Below are positions 27,710 through 37,114 of a stretch of DNA of 64,000 nucleotides, one piece after another. The notes beneath the pieces are model-generated. The model had not been told where the DNA came from and ran no database searches. It saw nothing but the letters and a program-made list of their open reading frames with translations. The translations under genes and the position numbers were made by a program. Position 1 is the first letter of the stretch, and every line of letters starts with the position of its first letter. Source of the stretch: Maribacter sp. 4G9 (lineage in GTDB: Bacteria; Bacteroidota; Bacteroidia; Flavobacteriales; Flavobacteriaceae); assembly GCF_002742265.1 (NCBI RefSeq), contig NZ_MDGL01000194.1, positions 62,001 to 126,000 on the forward strand, given 5' to 3'.

Positions 27710-27919
27710 CTAATTGTCGATATCAATAAAGCTATTGACCGAGGTATACAGTTTGAATGTGTCGAACAACTTGTTCTGAAATTTTCTGGCAATATCAGGG
27801 TCGTTGAAAATCCAGGCTTCTGCTATGGAAGGTGAAAGCACCAATTCGCCTAGAAGATACTCCACGAAATAGGAGCCTGATTCAGTAAGCAGCACAAAGT
27901 TAGGTCCGGTACATTTCAC
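27710..27919 (-). CDS. Small hypothetical protein
   Basis: A 69-codon frame starting with GTG, directly convergent with mnmE (19 bp between stops). The sequence has normal composition (CTGPNFVLLTESGSYFVEY, then PDIARKFQNKLFDTF) and looks more like a real protein than a shadow. It is the only candidate in the 379 bp between mnmE and msrA; the rest of that gap shows nothing recognisable. I do not know a family for it. Confidence 0.45.
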   Translation of the reverse strand: MKCTGPNFVLLTESGSYFVEYLLGELVLSPSIAEAWIFNDPDIARKFQNKLFDTFKLYTSVNSFIDIDN

Positions 27920-28069
27920 AATTAGGTGATGTCGAATACTTTGAAAGTAAAAATAATCACTTTCCCGTAATTATCCACATAATAGAATTAGAATTTCCGA
28001 TGACTCAACCACTACGCTAATAAAAAGGACCCTTTCAACCGATTTTCATTGAATCCGCTCCTATTGTCG

Positions 28070-28573
28070 CTATCTCAAAAACGACTCGCTATCGTCGAAC
28101 CTAACAAAATGGCAGGTATAACCATTGGGGTTTTTCACTAAGTAATCTTGATGATAGTCTTCGGCAGGCCAAAAGGTGGTCCATGGTTCCAAGGTAGTTA
28201 CCACTTTGGATGGCCATTTCCCCGATTGGTTCACCACCTGGATAACTTCCTCAGCTTCTACCCTTTCCTCCTCGTTTTGATAGAAAATAGCCGACCGGTA
28301 ACTGGAACCCCTATCGTTCCCTTGGCGGTCTACGGAGGTGGGGTCATGCATCCGAAAGAAAAAATCCAACAACTCCTTAAACGAAGTTTTTTGTGGATCG
28401 TAGGTAATCTCTATACCCTCCGCATGTCCCGGATGATTATGATAGGTCGGGTTTTCGTTCTCACCACCTTGATAGCCCACCTCGGTATCCACTACCCCGG
28501 GTCGCCGTCTGAAAATGTCCTCCATGCCCCAAAAACATCCTCCCGCTATATATGCTTTTTTATACTCCTTCAT
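28070..28573 (-). CDS. msrA: Peptide methionine sulfoxide reductase
   Basis: A 167-residue MsrA with the catalytic cysteine in GGCFWGMED (C13), followed by [18 protein letters not shown] and [18 protein letters not shown], all typical. It reduces the S-sulfoxide of methionine residues. Downstream of selO and a small conserved protein on the same strand, it suggests a redox-repair group. A -7 box upstream suggests it can be transcribed alone. Confidence 0.96.
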   Translation of the reverse strand: MKEYKKAYIAGGCFWGMEDIFRRRPGVVDTEVGYQGGENENPTYHNHPGHAEGIEITYDPQKTSFKELLDFFFRMHDPTSVDRQGNDRGSSYRSAIFYQNEEERVEAEEVIQVVNQSGKWPSKVVTTLEPWTTFWPAEDYHQDYLVKNPNGYTCHFVRFDDSESFLR

Positions 28574-28607
28574 AGACTTTTTAATAGCTATTGTAAATAG
28601 ATATTTA

Positions 28608-28615
28608 CAAAGATA
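28608..28615 (-). promoter_or_regulatory. -7 box (TATCTTTG) upstream of msrA
   Basis: TATCTTTG on the minus strand lies 34 bp before the msrA ATG. The nearest upstream TTG is 26 bp away, a little far. Confidence 0.32.
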
Positions 28616-28681
28616 CGGCCCATCTGTAAATTTTAGTCTTCCAATTATTTTTGGTCAAATTGAAAACGTGTAGCCACTTCC

Positions 28682-28933
28682 CTATCCTTTTGGGTCCATG
28701 GGCTTTACCATATTAATAAAATCCACGACCTTTGCTGCGGACATTTCACAAGGTTTCAATAACTCCTTTTCTTTTGTCATATAGTAATTGAGACTTATAT
28801 AATCGCTTCCTCCCAATTCCTCGGCAAATAATTTAAAGGATTTTCCCTGATTGAAGGTACTCTTACTTATACCATATTTTTTGCCTTTATACATTCCTTC
28901 GGAATAGCCCTCCGGAAATTTTTGAAAATTCAT
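28682..28933 (-). CDS. Small conserved hypothetical protein next to SelO
   Basis: An 83-residue protein (MNFQKFPEGYSEGMYKGKKYG, rich in Tyr, Lys and Gly, ending in VKPMDPKG). The open frame extends upstream into the selO gene, but the ATG at 28933, 10 bp after the selO stop, is the likely start. It resembles short proteins I recall beside selO/msrA in other flavobacteria. The function is unknown; the position suggests translation with selO. Confidence 0.7.
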   Translation of the reverse strand: MNFQKFPEGYSEGMYKGKKYGISKSTFNQGKSFKLFAEELGGSDYISLNYYMTKEKELLKPCEMSAAKVVDFINMVKPMDPKG

Positions 28934-28943
28934 ATCATGTATT

Positions 28944-30515
28944 TTAGGAACTGCATGAGAGCATGGAACAACCGGCCTTGTGTCGGGCCCAATCAGGTCT
29001 TTTGGCGAACCATTTTTCCCTTTCAGGTTGCTCATCATAGGGCTTTTTGAGCAATTGAAACAACTCGTCAACCAAGGTATAATCCCCCGTATCCGCTGCA
29101 TCGATGGCCATTTGGGCCATATAGTTACGCAACACATATTTCGGGTTCACCTTATTCATTCCACCCTTTCTTTGGACATCGGTCAATGCTTCTTGCTGCA
29201 GCCGGTTGCTATAGTTCAAGAACCATTGTTCCCATTGTTCCTGTACCTTGCCCTGGATTTCATCGGGAAAATAAAAGGCTTCCTGTACAACTTCGATTCC
29301 GGGGATACTTCCATCCTTTTTATAGTTCGCCAAATACCTGAAAAAAATGGTCATATCGGTTTCAGAAACCTGTAAAACGGCCTCCAAATCGGTAATTAAA
29401 CCAAAATCCTCCTGCTGCTGGGTTTTAAGGCCTAATTTTTTCAGCATCATGGCTTGGTAGGCTTTTGGATACGCCTCCTTATATTCCATTAAAATTTTCT
29501 CCAAAGGTTCTGCCTCGTCGATTAGGGGATACAGCGCATTTGCCAATTGCAAAAGGTTCCACAATACGATCTGAGGTTGTGCGCCAAAGCGGTATCGCTT
29601 ATGGGTACGGTCTGTGGTATTGGGCGTCCACCCGTGGTCATACCCCTCCAACCATCCGTATGGACCGTAGTCGATGGTAAGTCCTAGGATGGACATATTA
29701 TCAGTGTTCATAACCCCATGCACAAAACCTACGCGTTGCCAATGGACCACCATGGCGAGACTTCGGTGCGCCACTTCTTGAAAGAATCTGAGATAGGTTT
29801 CCTTTGAAGGAGCACCCAAGTGCGGAAAATGATGTTCAATGGTAAAATCTACCAGTTTTTTGAGAGTTTTAACATCACCTCTAGCTGTAAATATTTCGAA
29901 ATTCCCAAACCGGATAAACGATTCCGCTACACGACAAACTATGGCACCTTTCTCGTTTTCAGGGTTGCCATCGTAAAGCATATCCCTCAGGACCATGTCT
30001 CCACTCAGCATGAGGGACAAGGCCCTAGTGGTGGGAATCCCCAAATGGTGCATGGCCTCGCTACAGAGATATTCCCTAATGGAGGACCTAAGTACGGCCA
30101 GGCCATCGGCCGATCTAGAGTATGGAGTTTCCCCCGCGCCCTTCAGTTGTAAGGTCCAGTTCTTTTGGAGATGTTCAACTTCGCAGAGATTGATGGCCCT
30201 TCCATCGCCTAACTGGCCGGCCCAATTGCCAAATTGATGCCCCCCATAGCACATGGCATAGGGTTGCGTGCTTGTAAGTATTTCAGCTCCTGAAAATACA
30301 TTTAGAAATTTTTCCAAGGTTGCAATGGTGGTATCCAATCCCAGGATAGTAAGCATTTCCGGACTAACATGTACCAAAGAAGGGTTACTGGGCACCTTTG
30401 GCTTTACAAATGAAAAACAAGCTTCCGTAACCTGACGCCGCGCAGTATCCGTTCTAGTATCGGCAGGAAGTTCCTTATTGAACCTATCGATAATTTTCAG
30501 TTTTATATCCATCAT
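28944..30515 (-). CDS. selO: SelO/YdiU protein adenylyltransferase (AMPylase)
   Basis: A 523-residue pseudokinase-fold enzyme of the SelO family. Conserved parts are GGHQFGNWAGQLGDGRA, the LKGAGETPYSRSADG loop, SSIREYLCSEAMHHLG, GFVHGVMNTDN with the metal-binding Asn, and TIDYGPYGW with the metal-binding Asp. It ends CSMLSCSS, so a cysteine stands where the mammalian protein has selenocysteine. It transfers AMP to target proteins in redox control. I start it at the ATG at 30515, with a second ATG directly after. Confidence 0.95.
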   Translation of the reverse strand: MMDIKLKIIDRFNKELPADTRTDTARRQVTEACFSFVKPKVPSNPSLVHVSPEMLTILGLDTTIATLEKFLNVFSGAEILTSTQPYAMCYGGHQFGNWAGQLGDGRAINLCEVEHLQKNWTLQLKGAGETPYSRSADGLAVLRSSIREYLCSEAMHHLGIPTTRALSLMLSGDMVLRDMLYDGNPENEKGAIVCRVAESFIRFGNFEIFTARGDVKTLKKLVDFTIEHHFPHLGAPSKETYLRFFQEVAHRSLAMVVHWQRVGFVHGVMNTDNMSILGLTIDYGPYGWLEGYDHGWTPNTTDRTHKRYRFGAQPQIVLWNLLQLANALYPLIDEAEPLEKILMEYKEAYPKAYQAMMLKKLGLKTQQQEDFGLITDLEAVLQVSETDMTIFFRYLANYKKDGSIPGIEVVQEAFYFPDEIQGKVQEQWEQWFLNYSNRLQQEALTDVQRKGGMNKVNPKYVLRNYMAQMAIDAADTGDYTLVDELFQLLKKPYDEQPEREKWFAKRPDWARHKAGCSMLSCSS

Positions 30516-30539
30516 AGTTACCTCAGTTCCTTGATACAC

Positions 30540-30547
30540 CAAAAATA
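30540..30547 (-). promoter_or_regulatory. -7 box (TATTTTTG) upstream of selO
   Basis: TATTTTTG lies 24 bp before the selO start. No TTG stands at the standard distance upstream. Confidence 0.32.
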
Positions 30548-30989
30548 CCAAGGTTGGCTAATATATCCGAAAAGTATTCCTGTTTTGATTAATACCGATA
30601 AAATAAATTATAGTAACAGATTTTGGTTTTTGAATTCCATCGAAAAATACGATGCGTTTATAAATGAGCCGATTAAAAATGGTGGCAGCATATATCCATG
30701 ACTCAAAAGTCCAGCTAATGATTTAACAACAAATGGTACGCTTTCCCAATGTAATATTTTAAATTGAAACGATACTTAAAGCAATACTTCTTTATAGAAT
30801 ATACCTTTACCCTATAAAATAAGGAATTGGAATTACTATGGTTTGAATACAATTTTAAAATTCTTGGGGATTCTTTGTACTTACCCATAGAAATGAAATA
30901 TCTTCACATCATCAAAAGAATCAGCCCGCTATTTTTAAAAAATACATATTTCGGTATTTTCGAACTAAAAAAATCCCTTAACCAATCAG
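30548..30989. other. Intergenic region between selO and cpsB
   Basis: About 440 bp, AT-rich, between two divergent genes. One plus-strand frame begins at 30827, but it runs into cpsB in another frame and has no family features, so I do not call it. No convincing promoter pair or repeat is visible. Confidence 0.4.
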
Positions 30990-31733
30990 ATGTTCAGTTT
31001 TTTTACAAAGAAGCACTTTTTGATAGACCGTTTGGAAGGATTCGTGGATATTCACAATCACATTCTGCCAGGTATTGACGACGGCGCAAAAACGGTCGAG
31101 GATTCACTGGCCCTTATTACCGGTTTCAAAGAATTTGGTGTGACGGATTTTATCTGTACGCCCCATATCATGGAAAACTACTATCCCAATACGCCGGACA
31201 CCATCAAGAATTCCTTGGCCCAGTTGCAGCAGGGTCTAAAAGCGAACGATTTAAACCACGTTCGTGTAGAAGCTGCTGCGGAACATATGATCGATTCGGG
31301 CTTTGAAGGGAAATTGGAAGAAAACCGCTTCATGCCACTTGCAGAAAGCTATGTCCTCATAGAAATGTCCTATTTGCAACCTTCCTTGAATCTATTCGAT
31401 ATGGTGGAAAAAATCTCCGAAAAGAGCCTCTACCCTATTTTGGCCCATCCGGAACGCTATAATTTCCTTCACGGAAAGCTAAAGTCCTTTGAAGAGTTCA
31501 AAAAGAAGGGTATGCTACTGCAATTGAATATCTTGTCGGTATCTGGGTATTACGGCAAAGAGGTCCAAAAAACGGCCTTGTCCCTATTGAACAACAACCT
31601 CTTGGATTTTATTGCGACGGACATCCATAACCTCAAACAATTAAGTGCCTTAAAGGAAATGGAGCTAAAGCAGTCCGTCATAGATTCATTGCTTCCTATC
31701 ATCGAAAGGACAACCTACAATTTTAGAAGTTAA
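30990..31733 (+). CDS. CpsB/CapC-type tyrosine-protein phosphatase (PHP fold)
   Basis: A 247-residue metal-dependent phosphatase of the PHP family. Metal ligands are visible in DIHNHILPGIDDG (H22, H24), TPHIME, the EAAAEH stretch, LAHPERY and ATDIHN. Such enzymes dephosphorylate the tyrosine-rich tail of the BY-kinase that governs capsule chain length. The likely substrate, Wzc, is encoded convergently right after it, across a shared terminator. Confidence 0.9.
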   Translation: MFSFFTKKHFLIDRLEGFVDIHNHILPGIDDGAKTVEDSLALITGFKEFGVTDFICTPHIMENYYPNTPDTIKNSLAQLQQGLKANDLNHVRVEAAAEHMIDSGFEGKLEENRFMPLAESYVLIEMSYLQPSLNLFDMVEKISEKSLYPILAHPERYNFLHGKLKSFEEFKKKGMLLQLNILSVSGYYGKEVQKTALSLLNNNLLDFIATDIHNLKQLSALKEMELKQSVIDSLLPIIERTTYNFRS

Positions 31734-31790
31734 TAGGTACGCTAGGACATTTTAGGTGAAAGGGAAATATCCTTCGAGATTTTAATATTC

Positions 31791-31821
31791 CAAGTTTCAA
31801 GTTTCAAGTTTCAAGTTTCAA
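31791..31821. repeat. Heptamer tandem repeat (CAAGTTT)n
   Basis: Four perfect copies of CAAGTTT followed by CAA lie between cpsB and the terminator. It is non-coding. Such short repeats vary in copy number by slippage. Confidence 0.9.
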
Positions 31822-31822
31822 T

Positions 31823-31874
31823 AAAAAAAGAACCCCGTTTTTAGGTCTTGACCTAAAAACGGGGTTCTTTTTTT
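31823..31874. terminator. Strong bidirectional terminator between cpsB and wzc
   Basis: A perfect 24-bp stem (31823-31846 with 31851-31874, loop CTTG) begins with seven A and ends with seven T, so it works on both strands for the convergent genes. The stem includes GAACCCCG and its complement. Confidence 0.92.
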
Positions 31875-31935
31875 AAATTAATGGGTGTGGACACCCTTGA
31901 TTGCAGGGGCAAGATTTATTTCTGAATTCCCCTAC

Positions 31936-34299
31936 TTAAAATTTCCACCACTTCTTAGTGGTTTTGCTATAGCCATAGCCATATTTTCCGCCATATCCCA
32001 AGTTGTCCAAACTAACATCGTTTACGACAAAAGATAGGTTTTTCAGTTTTCCTTCCTCAAGCAATTGAAGTGGAAATTCAACCGCCTTTGTTTCGGTAAC
32101 CCCAGCTCGTGTAACATACACAAGATGGTCTGCATACGGAGTAATCAAAAGTGTATCGCTCACAACCATCAGCGGTGCGGTGTCTACAATGACATAATCG
32201 TACATACCTGACACATAATCAAAAAGTTCCTCTACCCTCGGGCTCATTAATAATTCAGCGGGGTTGGGAGGTATTTTACCGGAATAAATGACATCTATAG
32301 TATTGTGGTGTACCAACATTGGATTGATAATATCCTTTACCTCAATTTTATCATTGAAAATAAACTCGGTGAGACCTGCATCCTTGTTCTTGCCTGCACC
32401 GCTTTTCATTTTATCAACGGAATCTCCGGTAAAAAAAGAATAGAACTTAGGGTTTCGTATGTCCGCGCCAATTAACAATACCTTTTTATGGGTGCTAGCC
32501 AAAATCATCGCCAAATTGGTAGAAATAAATGTTTTTCCTTCCCCGGGTACACTCGAAGTAATAAAAACCTTATTGTTTTTACCTTGTATTCCTTCTTTTT
32601 TGGATTTTATAAGATAATCTAAATTGGTTCTAAAAATTCGAAGCGACTCCGCCAGTACGGAGCGATCATCCTTTGTGATTAATTTGGCGTCTCTTTTTCC
32701 TAGTTTTGGTAATTCCCCCAATACCGGTACATCTTTGGTAATATCCTCAAGACTATGCTTATTATGTATTTTATTATCCAAAAGATCCTTGGCATAAATT
32801 AAGCCAAAGGGAACTAGAAGACCTAAAATTATGGATGCTAGATAGGTAATGATTTTCTTGGGTTTAACAGGCTCCAATTGTTGTAAATGGGCTTGATCGA
32901 TGACTTTAGATTTTGGAGAACTAGATGCAAGTGAAATCTGTGACTCTTCTCTTTTCTGTAACAAATAAAGAAATAAGGATTCTGTTGTTTGTTGCTGTCT
33001 TTCAATATCCCGTAATTGTCTAGAAGTACTAGGGGCGGCATATATTTTAGAGTTAATACGGGACAATTGTCCCGACAAGTTATTAACCTGTAAACCAAGG
33101 TTTCTTTCAACACCTGACAAACTAGATTGTATTGTTTCCTTAAGACCAGAGAGTTGTTCATCCAAATTAACTATAATGGGATTCTGTGCATCAGCACTTT
33201 TAAGTAATCGCTTACGTTCTAACGCCAACTCATTATATTTTGCTGTAGCACTTGCAATACTCTGATCACTAAGTCCTACATTAGCAGGAAGGACTTCAAA
33301 TCCACTTTCATCAGATAAGTATTCTCGCATACCACTAGCAATATTTAACTGAGTTTTTGCATTATCCAATTCTTGACGATTAGCAGCACTCATATTCAAA
33401 GCAATATTGGATTCATTGGCTAAATCGGTGATACCCTTTTCTGTTTTAAATTCTTGGGCATCCTGATCTACGGAACTCAGTTCGGACGAAATATCCAAAA
33501 TCCGCTCATTTATAAAATTGGAGGTTCTATCGGCAATAATTTTCTTATCTTCAATTGCATTCATATTGTAGACAGAAACCAATTCATTGAGAATGTCAAT
33601 TGCCTTCCTAGGAATTGGGTCTGTCAATGATATAGTTATAAGATTAGACAAATCTCCAGCGGGCTGGATAATTGTTTTTGATTGATATGATTCCGCAACT
33701 TTAAAAACTGGAATAAAATCAATTGAAATTTTTTTATCCAAATAGCCAGAGAGTATTTGTTCATTTGGTGTGACTATTAAGTCACCATATGGTGTATTAA
33801 TATTTTCTCCATAAGTGAAATTTTGAATAGGTTCGTCTTCAGAAAGTGTAAAACCAAAGTTAGTTTTGTCAATTGGTTCAATAAAAAAAGTAAACTCTTC
33901 CTGATTTATTAAGGAATCGTTTTGAGTGAAATTTAAATTAAAAGGCCTCACTTTATAGATTTCCGAACTTTTCAGATTACCAACAACTTTGAACTTAACA
34001 TTTAATTTTAAGATTTTTACTACCTCAATAAAATTAGATCGAGAATTAAGTATTTCAATTTCATCTTCAACTCTATTTTTTCCTCCCTTACCTAATATTT
34101 GAAGGTCATTAAATGCTGCTAGTTCGGAAGAGGCATTCTGCTCTTCTATAATATGAATTTTGGCTTGAGCTTGATATTCTTCTGTTGCATATCTAAGATA
34201 TAGTATTGCAAAAAAAATGCTCATAACCACACCGAGTAGAAACCACTTCCATCTCTTGGTATAAACTTTTAATAAATCTCCAAAATTATCTTCATTCAT
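31936..34299 (-). CDS. wzc: Wzc-like tyrosine kinase and polysaccharide co-polymerase
   Basis: A 787-residue inner-membrane protein. It has an N-terminal membrane segment (about 18-36), a Wzz chain-length domain, long coiled coils (about 250-440), a GNVR-type region and a second membrane segment (about 483-500). The BY-kinase has Walker A SVPGEGKT (584-591), Walker A' VLLIGADIR (608-616) and Walker B YVIVDTAP (702-709), and a tyrosine cluster at the tail (Y769, Y773, Y775, Y777). It controls polymer length and export with Wza. It is the last gene of the 38247-31936 operon. Confidence 0.95.
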   Translation of the reverse strand: MNEDNFGDLLKVYTKRWKWFLLGVVMSIFFAILYLRYATEEYQAQAKIHIIEEQNASSELAAFNDLQILGKGGKNRVEDEIEILNSRSNFIEVVKILKLNVKFKVVGNLKSSEIYKVRPFNLNFTQNDSLINQEEFTFFIEPIDKTNFGFTLSEDEPIQNFTYGENINTPYGDLIVTPNEQILSGYLDKKISIDFIPVFKVAESYQSKTIIQPAGDLSNLITISLTDPIPRKAIDILNELVSVYNMNAIEDKKIIADRTSNFINERILDISSELSSVDQDAQEFKTEKGITDLANESNIALNMSAANRQELDNAKTQLNIASGMREYLSDESGFEVLPANVGLSDQSIASATAKYNELALERKRLLKSADAQNPIIVNLDEQLSGLKETIQSSLSGVERNLGLQVNNLSGQLSRINSKIYAAPSTSRQLRDIERQQQTTESLFLYLLQKREESQISLASSSPKSKVIDQAHLQQLEPVKPKKIITYLASIILGLLVPFGLIYAKDLLDNKIHNKHSLEDITKDVPVLGELPKLGKRDAKLITKDDRSVLAESLRIFRTNLDYLIKSKKEGIQGKNNKVFITSSVPGEGKTFISTNLAMILASTHKKVLLIGADIRNPKFYSFFTGDSVDKMKSGAGKNKDAGLTEFIFNDKIEVKDIINPMLVHHNTIDVIYSGKIPPNPAELLMSPRVEELFDYVSGMYDYVIVDTAPLMVVSDTLLITPYADHLVYVTRAGVTETKAVEFPLQLLEEGKLKNLSFVVNDVSLDNLGYGGKYGYGYSKTTKKWWKF

Positions 34300-34349
34300 A
34301 AATTAAGATATTGAATTAAATTGAAAATTGACTTATGCAAACTTTATTG

Positions 34350-35126
34350 CTATAATCTAGTAATAAGTAAAATTGTAGAAGTAATAAGAGTAGTACCGAT
34401 GGATACCCAAATTGATGCCCTATTGTCCAAAGCAGAAGAAGTTACTGCTGATTTATTAGGCTCTACATAAATAACATCATTCTGAGTTAAATAATAAACT
34501 GGGGAATCTAAAGCGTCCTTTTTAGTTAAATCTATCCTATGGTATATTTTAGTTCCATTAAAATCACGAATGACTAATACATTATCCCGTTTACCCTTAA
34601 TCGTTAAATCTTTGGCCAAACCTAGAGCTTCCAGAATTGTTATTTGTTCCCCAACAACAGGATAAGTACCTGGTGAATTTACTTGCCCTAAAACCGTTAC
34701 TGTAAAATTCTTAAGTCGTATATTAATTATTGGATCTTTCAAATATGGAGTTAATCTATCCTTTAGCAATTTCTTTGTCTCTTGAGGAGTCAAGCCTACC
34801 ACCTTAACACTACCAATTACTGGGAAATCTATTTCGCCGCTTTTATTCACTATATAATCTATCTTTTGAGGATTTATTCCGTTTTCCCTCGTACCGCTAA
34901 ATAAATTAAATGGCATACTTGCATCCATATCCAATGTTGAAACATGTATTTCTATAAGATCATCCACTTTAAAAGTCTGCAAATGAGAATTCTCACTTAC
35001 CTTAGTTTCATAGTCCCCAATACCTTGAAAATATACTACGTCCTTCTTAGAAGCACAGGAAATAAAAAAAACAAACAACAAGAAAATTAACAACCTGTAA
35101 AATATTGAATTTTGTTTGAGTATCAT
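34350..35126 (-). CDS. wza: Wza-like polysaccharide export lipoprotein
   Basis: A 258-residue lipoprotein. The signal sequence ends in a lipobox FISC with C24 as lipid-modified residue. The Poly_export domain (about 50-140, with DLIEIHVSTLD and GEIDFPVIGSVKVVGLT) is followed by an SLBB domain (about 145-225, VTVLGQVNSPGTYPV). A final hydrophobic helix (about 236-257) probably spans the outer membrane. It forms the export channel for the polymer and lies 50 bp upstream of wzc. Confidence 0.93.
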   Translation of the reverse strand: MILKQNSIFYRLLIFLLFVFFISCASKKDVVYFQGIGDYETKVSENSHLQTFKVDDLIEIHVSTLDMDASMPFNLFSGTRENGINPQKIDYIVNKSGEIDFPVIGSVKVVGLTPQETKKLLKDRLTPYLKDPIINIRLKNFTVTVLGQVNSPGTYPVVGEQITILEALGLAKDLTIKGKRDNVLVIRDFNGTKIYHRIDLTKKDALDSPVYYLTQNDVIYVEPNKSAVTSSALDNRASIWVSIGTTLITSTILLITRL

Positions 35127-35179
35127 ATTTTTGGAAATAATTTTGAAAGATAATTAACTTTTTAGAATAGGAATAGGAA

Positions 35180-37114
35180 TTAGAATTTAACAACTTTTAA
35201 TTGACGAGAAGTTATTTCATCATTTTTTTCTTTTGAATCTAGATCACATAATTTTGAATTTTGAGAGATATATTCAGGTACAATTTCTTTCATCAATTTC
35301 ACGGTATTGCCGTTGAAAAACATATTCGTAATACAAAGTTCATCGATTTTAGAACGCACTCTTCGGTAATCAATTTCCCTAACCTTACTTATCTTTATTT
35401 TATCGTGATAGGTAGGCAACGTATTCTCACCATTGGCCAAAAGCTCTTCATACAATTTTTCACCAGGTCTTAACCCCGTGATTTTAATATCTATATCCTC
35501 TGGATAACGCAATCCGGATAATTTAATCATGTTCTTTGCCAAATCATAAATTTTTACGGACTCACCCATATCAAAGATAAATATTTCCCCGCCTTCGCCC
35601 ATGGCCCCAGCTTCTAAAACCAATTGAGAAGCTTCCGGTATGGTCATAAAATAGCGTGTGATATCCTTATGTGTAAGGGTTAATGGCCCTCCTTTTTCAA
35701 TCTGTTTTCTAAAGAGGGGTATAACCGATCCATTAGATCCCAAAACATTCCCAAAACGTGTGGTAATGAATTTGGTTGTGCCCTCCTGTTGCATACAACT
35801 TATGTACATTTCTGCAATACGCTTGCTTGCCCCCATTACATTGGTTGGGTTGACGGCTTTATCCGTCGAAACGAAGACAAATTTTTCAACGCCATGGATC
35901 AAGGATAAATCTACAATAGTCTTAGTTCCTGCAATATTAATCTTTATAGCTTCATAAGCGTTGTATTCCATTAATGGAACATGTTTATAGGCGGCAGCAT
36001 GAAAGACCAAGTTTGGTTTATACTCCTCGAACAATTGGTTCATCCTGTTCTTGTCCCTAATATCACCTACAATGGGTATAAAATTATGAAATCCGTTCTG
36101 CTTCAATTCTTGTTGCAAATCGTAGAGTGCGGATTCAGCTTGGTCTACTACAAGGAGTGAATTGTAGCCATAATTACAGATTTGACGCACAATTTCGCTA
36201 CCAATGGAACCGGCTCCCCCGGTTACGAGGATAGTTTTATTCAAAAGGGCAACCTCTATCTTACTATTTTTTATTTGAATTGGAGCACGATCTAGCAAAT
36301 CTTCAATTTGAACCTGTTTTATCTGTGATACTTTTAGCTCACCATTGATCCAATCCTCTATAGGGGGAACAATCTTTACGACTATCGGGTAATCAACAAG
36401 ACCCTCTACGGTTTTTCTTAATTTTAGGGAATCAATATTCTGTATGGAAAAAATAATTTCGGAAATATTATTTTTCGCAATAAAATCTTCGGTCAGGGTT
36501 CTTCGAGCATAAACGGGGACTCCGTTAATTTTTTTTCCAATTTTCTTTACATCCCTGTCAATATACCCAACGACCCTGTATTCGCTTTGCGCATGACTTG
36601 TAATGGCACCATGGGTTAAAACACCGGAATCGCCAGCACCATAAATCAAAACATTCTTTATTGCCTTATTGCCCTGATGCATTCCATTATAGATGGACTT
36701 AAAAACAAAACGGGATGCAGTAAGACCTATAAAGGTTATAAGACTGTTGATGATTATTATTGAAAGTGGTATGGTAAACAAATCCAAAACCCCGTATAAC
36801 CTATTGCTGAGCACTATGAAAATAACCAATATGCTTGATAGGCAAACGGCGTTAAATATGTTATATACATCACGCACCCCAGTGTGTCTTACAACTCCTT
36901 TAAAAGAACCCACCATCAAAAAGGAAACAAGGGAAGTTAGCAGTACCAATGGCAATTGGAACAAAAGATTGGAAACTTCAAAATCCAGGGTTAGGTTAAA
37001 CCGAATAAGATAGGACAATACAAACGCAAACGCAACCGTAAAAAGATCTATGGCCAAGACCAACCACTTGGAAGCGTATCGTTCGGCATTATAGGTAATG
37101 TACTTTTGAATCAT
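35180..37114 (-). CDS. FlaA1/PglF-like nucleotide-sugar 4,6-dehydratase, membrane-bound
   Basis: A 644-residue protein with four N-terminal membrane helices (about 15-135), a CoA-binding-like Rossmann domain (about 150-280) and a C-terminal SDR domain (cofactor loop TGGAGSIGSE, 298-307). The active-site region reads STDKAVNPTNVMGASK, with Met in place of the usual Tyr, as in WbpM/PglF enzymes. These make UDP-4-keto-6-deoxy-GlcNAc. The aminotransferase directly upstream overlaps it by 4 bp and likely takes the product. Confidence 0.92.
   Translation of the reverse strand: MIQKYITYNAERYASKWLVLAIDLFTVAFAFVLSYLIRFNLTLDFEVSNLLFQLPLVLLTSLVSFLMVGSFKGVVRHTGVRDVYNIFNAVCLSSILVIFIVLSNRLYGVLDLFTIPLSIIIINSLITFIGLTASRFVFKSIYNGMHQGNKAIKNVLIYGAGDSGVLTHGAITSHAQSEYRVVGYIDRDVKKIGKKINGVPVYARRTLTEDFIAKNNISEIIFSIQNIDSLKLRKTVEGLVDYPIVVKIVPPIEDWINGELKVSQIKQVQIEDLLDRAPIQIKNSKIEVALLNKTILVTGGAGSIGSEIVRQICNYGYNSLLVVDQAESALYDLQQELKQNGFHNFIPIVGDIRDKNRMNQLFEEYKPNLVFHAAAYKHVPLMEYNAYEAIKINIAGTKTIVDLSLIHGVEKFVFVSTDKAVNPTNVMGASKRIAEMYISCMQQEGTTKFITTRFGNVLGSNGSVIPLFRKQIEKGGPLTLTHKDITRYFMTIPEASQLVLEAGAMGEGGEIFIFDMGESVKIYDLAKNMIKLSGLRYPEDIDIKITGLRPGEKLYEELLANGENTLPTYHDKIKISKVREIDYRRVRSKIDELCITNMFFNGNTVKLMKEIVPEYISQNSKLCDLDSKEKNDEITSRQLKVVKF

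Noticed and set aside
28934-29137. Extension of the small gene at 28682 into selO
   Set aside because: That part is the shifted reading of the selO 3' end; the SelO protein itself is intact to its CSS terminus, so there is no frameshift.
30827-31078. Plus-strand open frame before cpsB
   Set aside because: It overlaps the cpsB start in another frame, lacks family features and is most likely chance.
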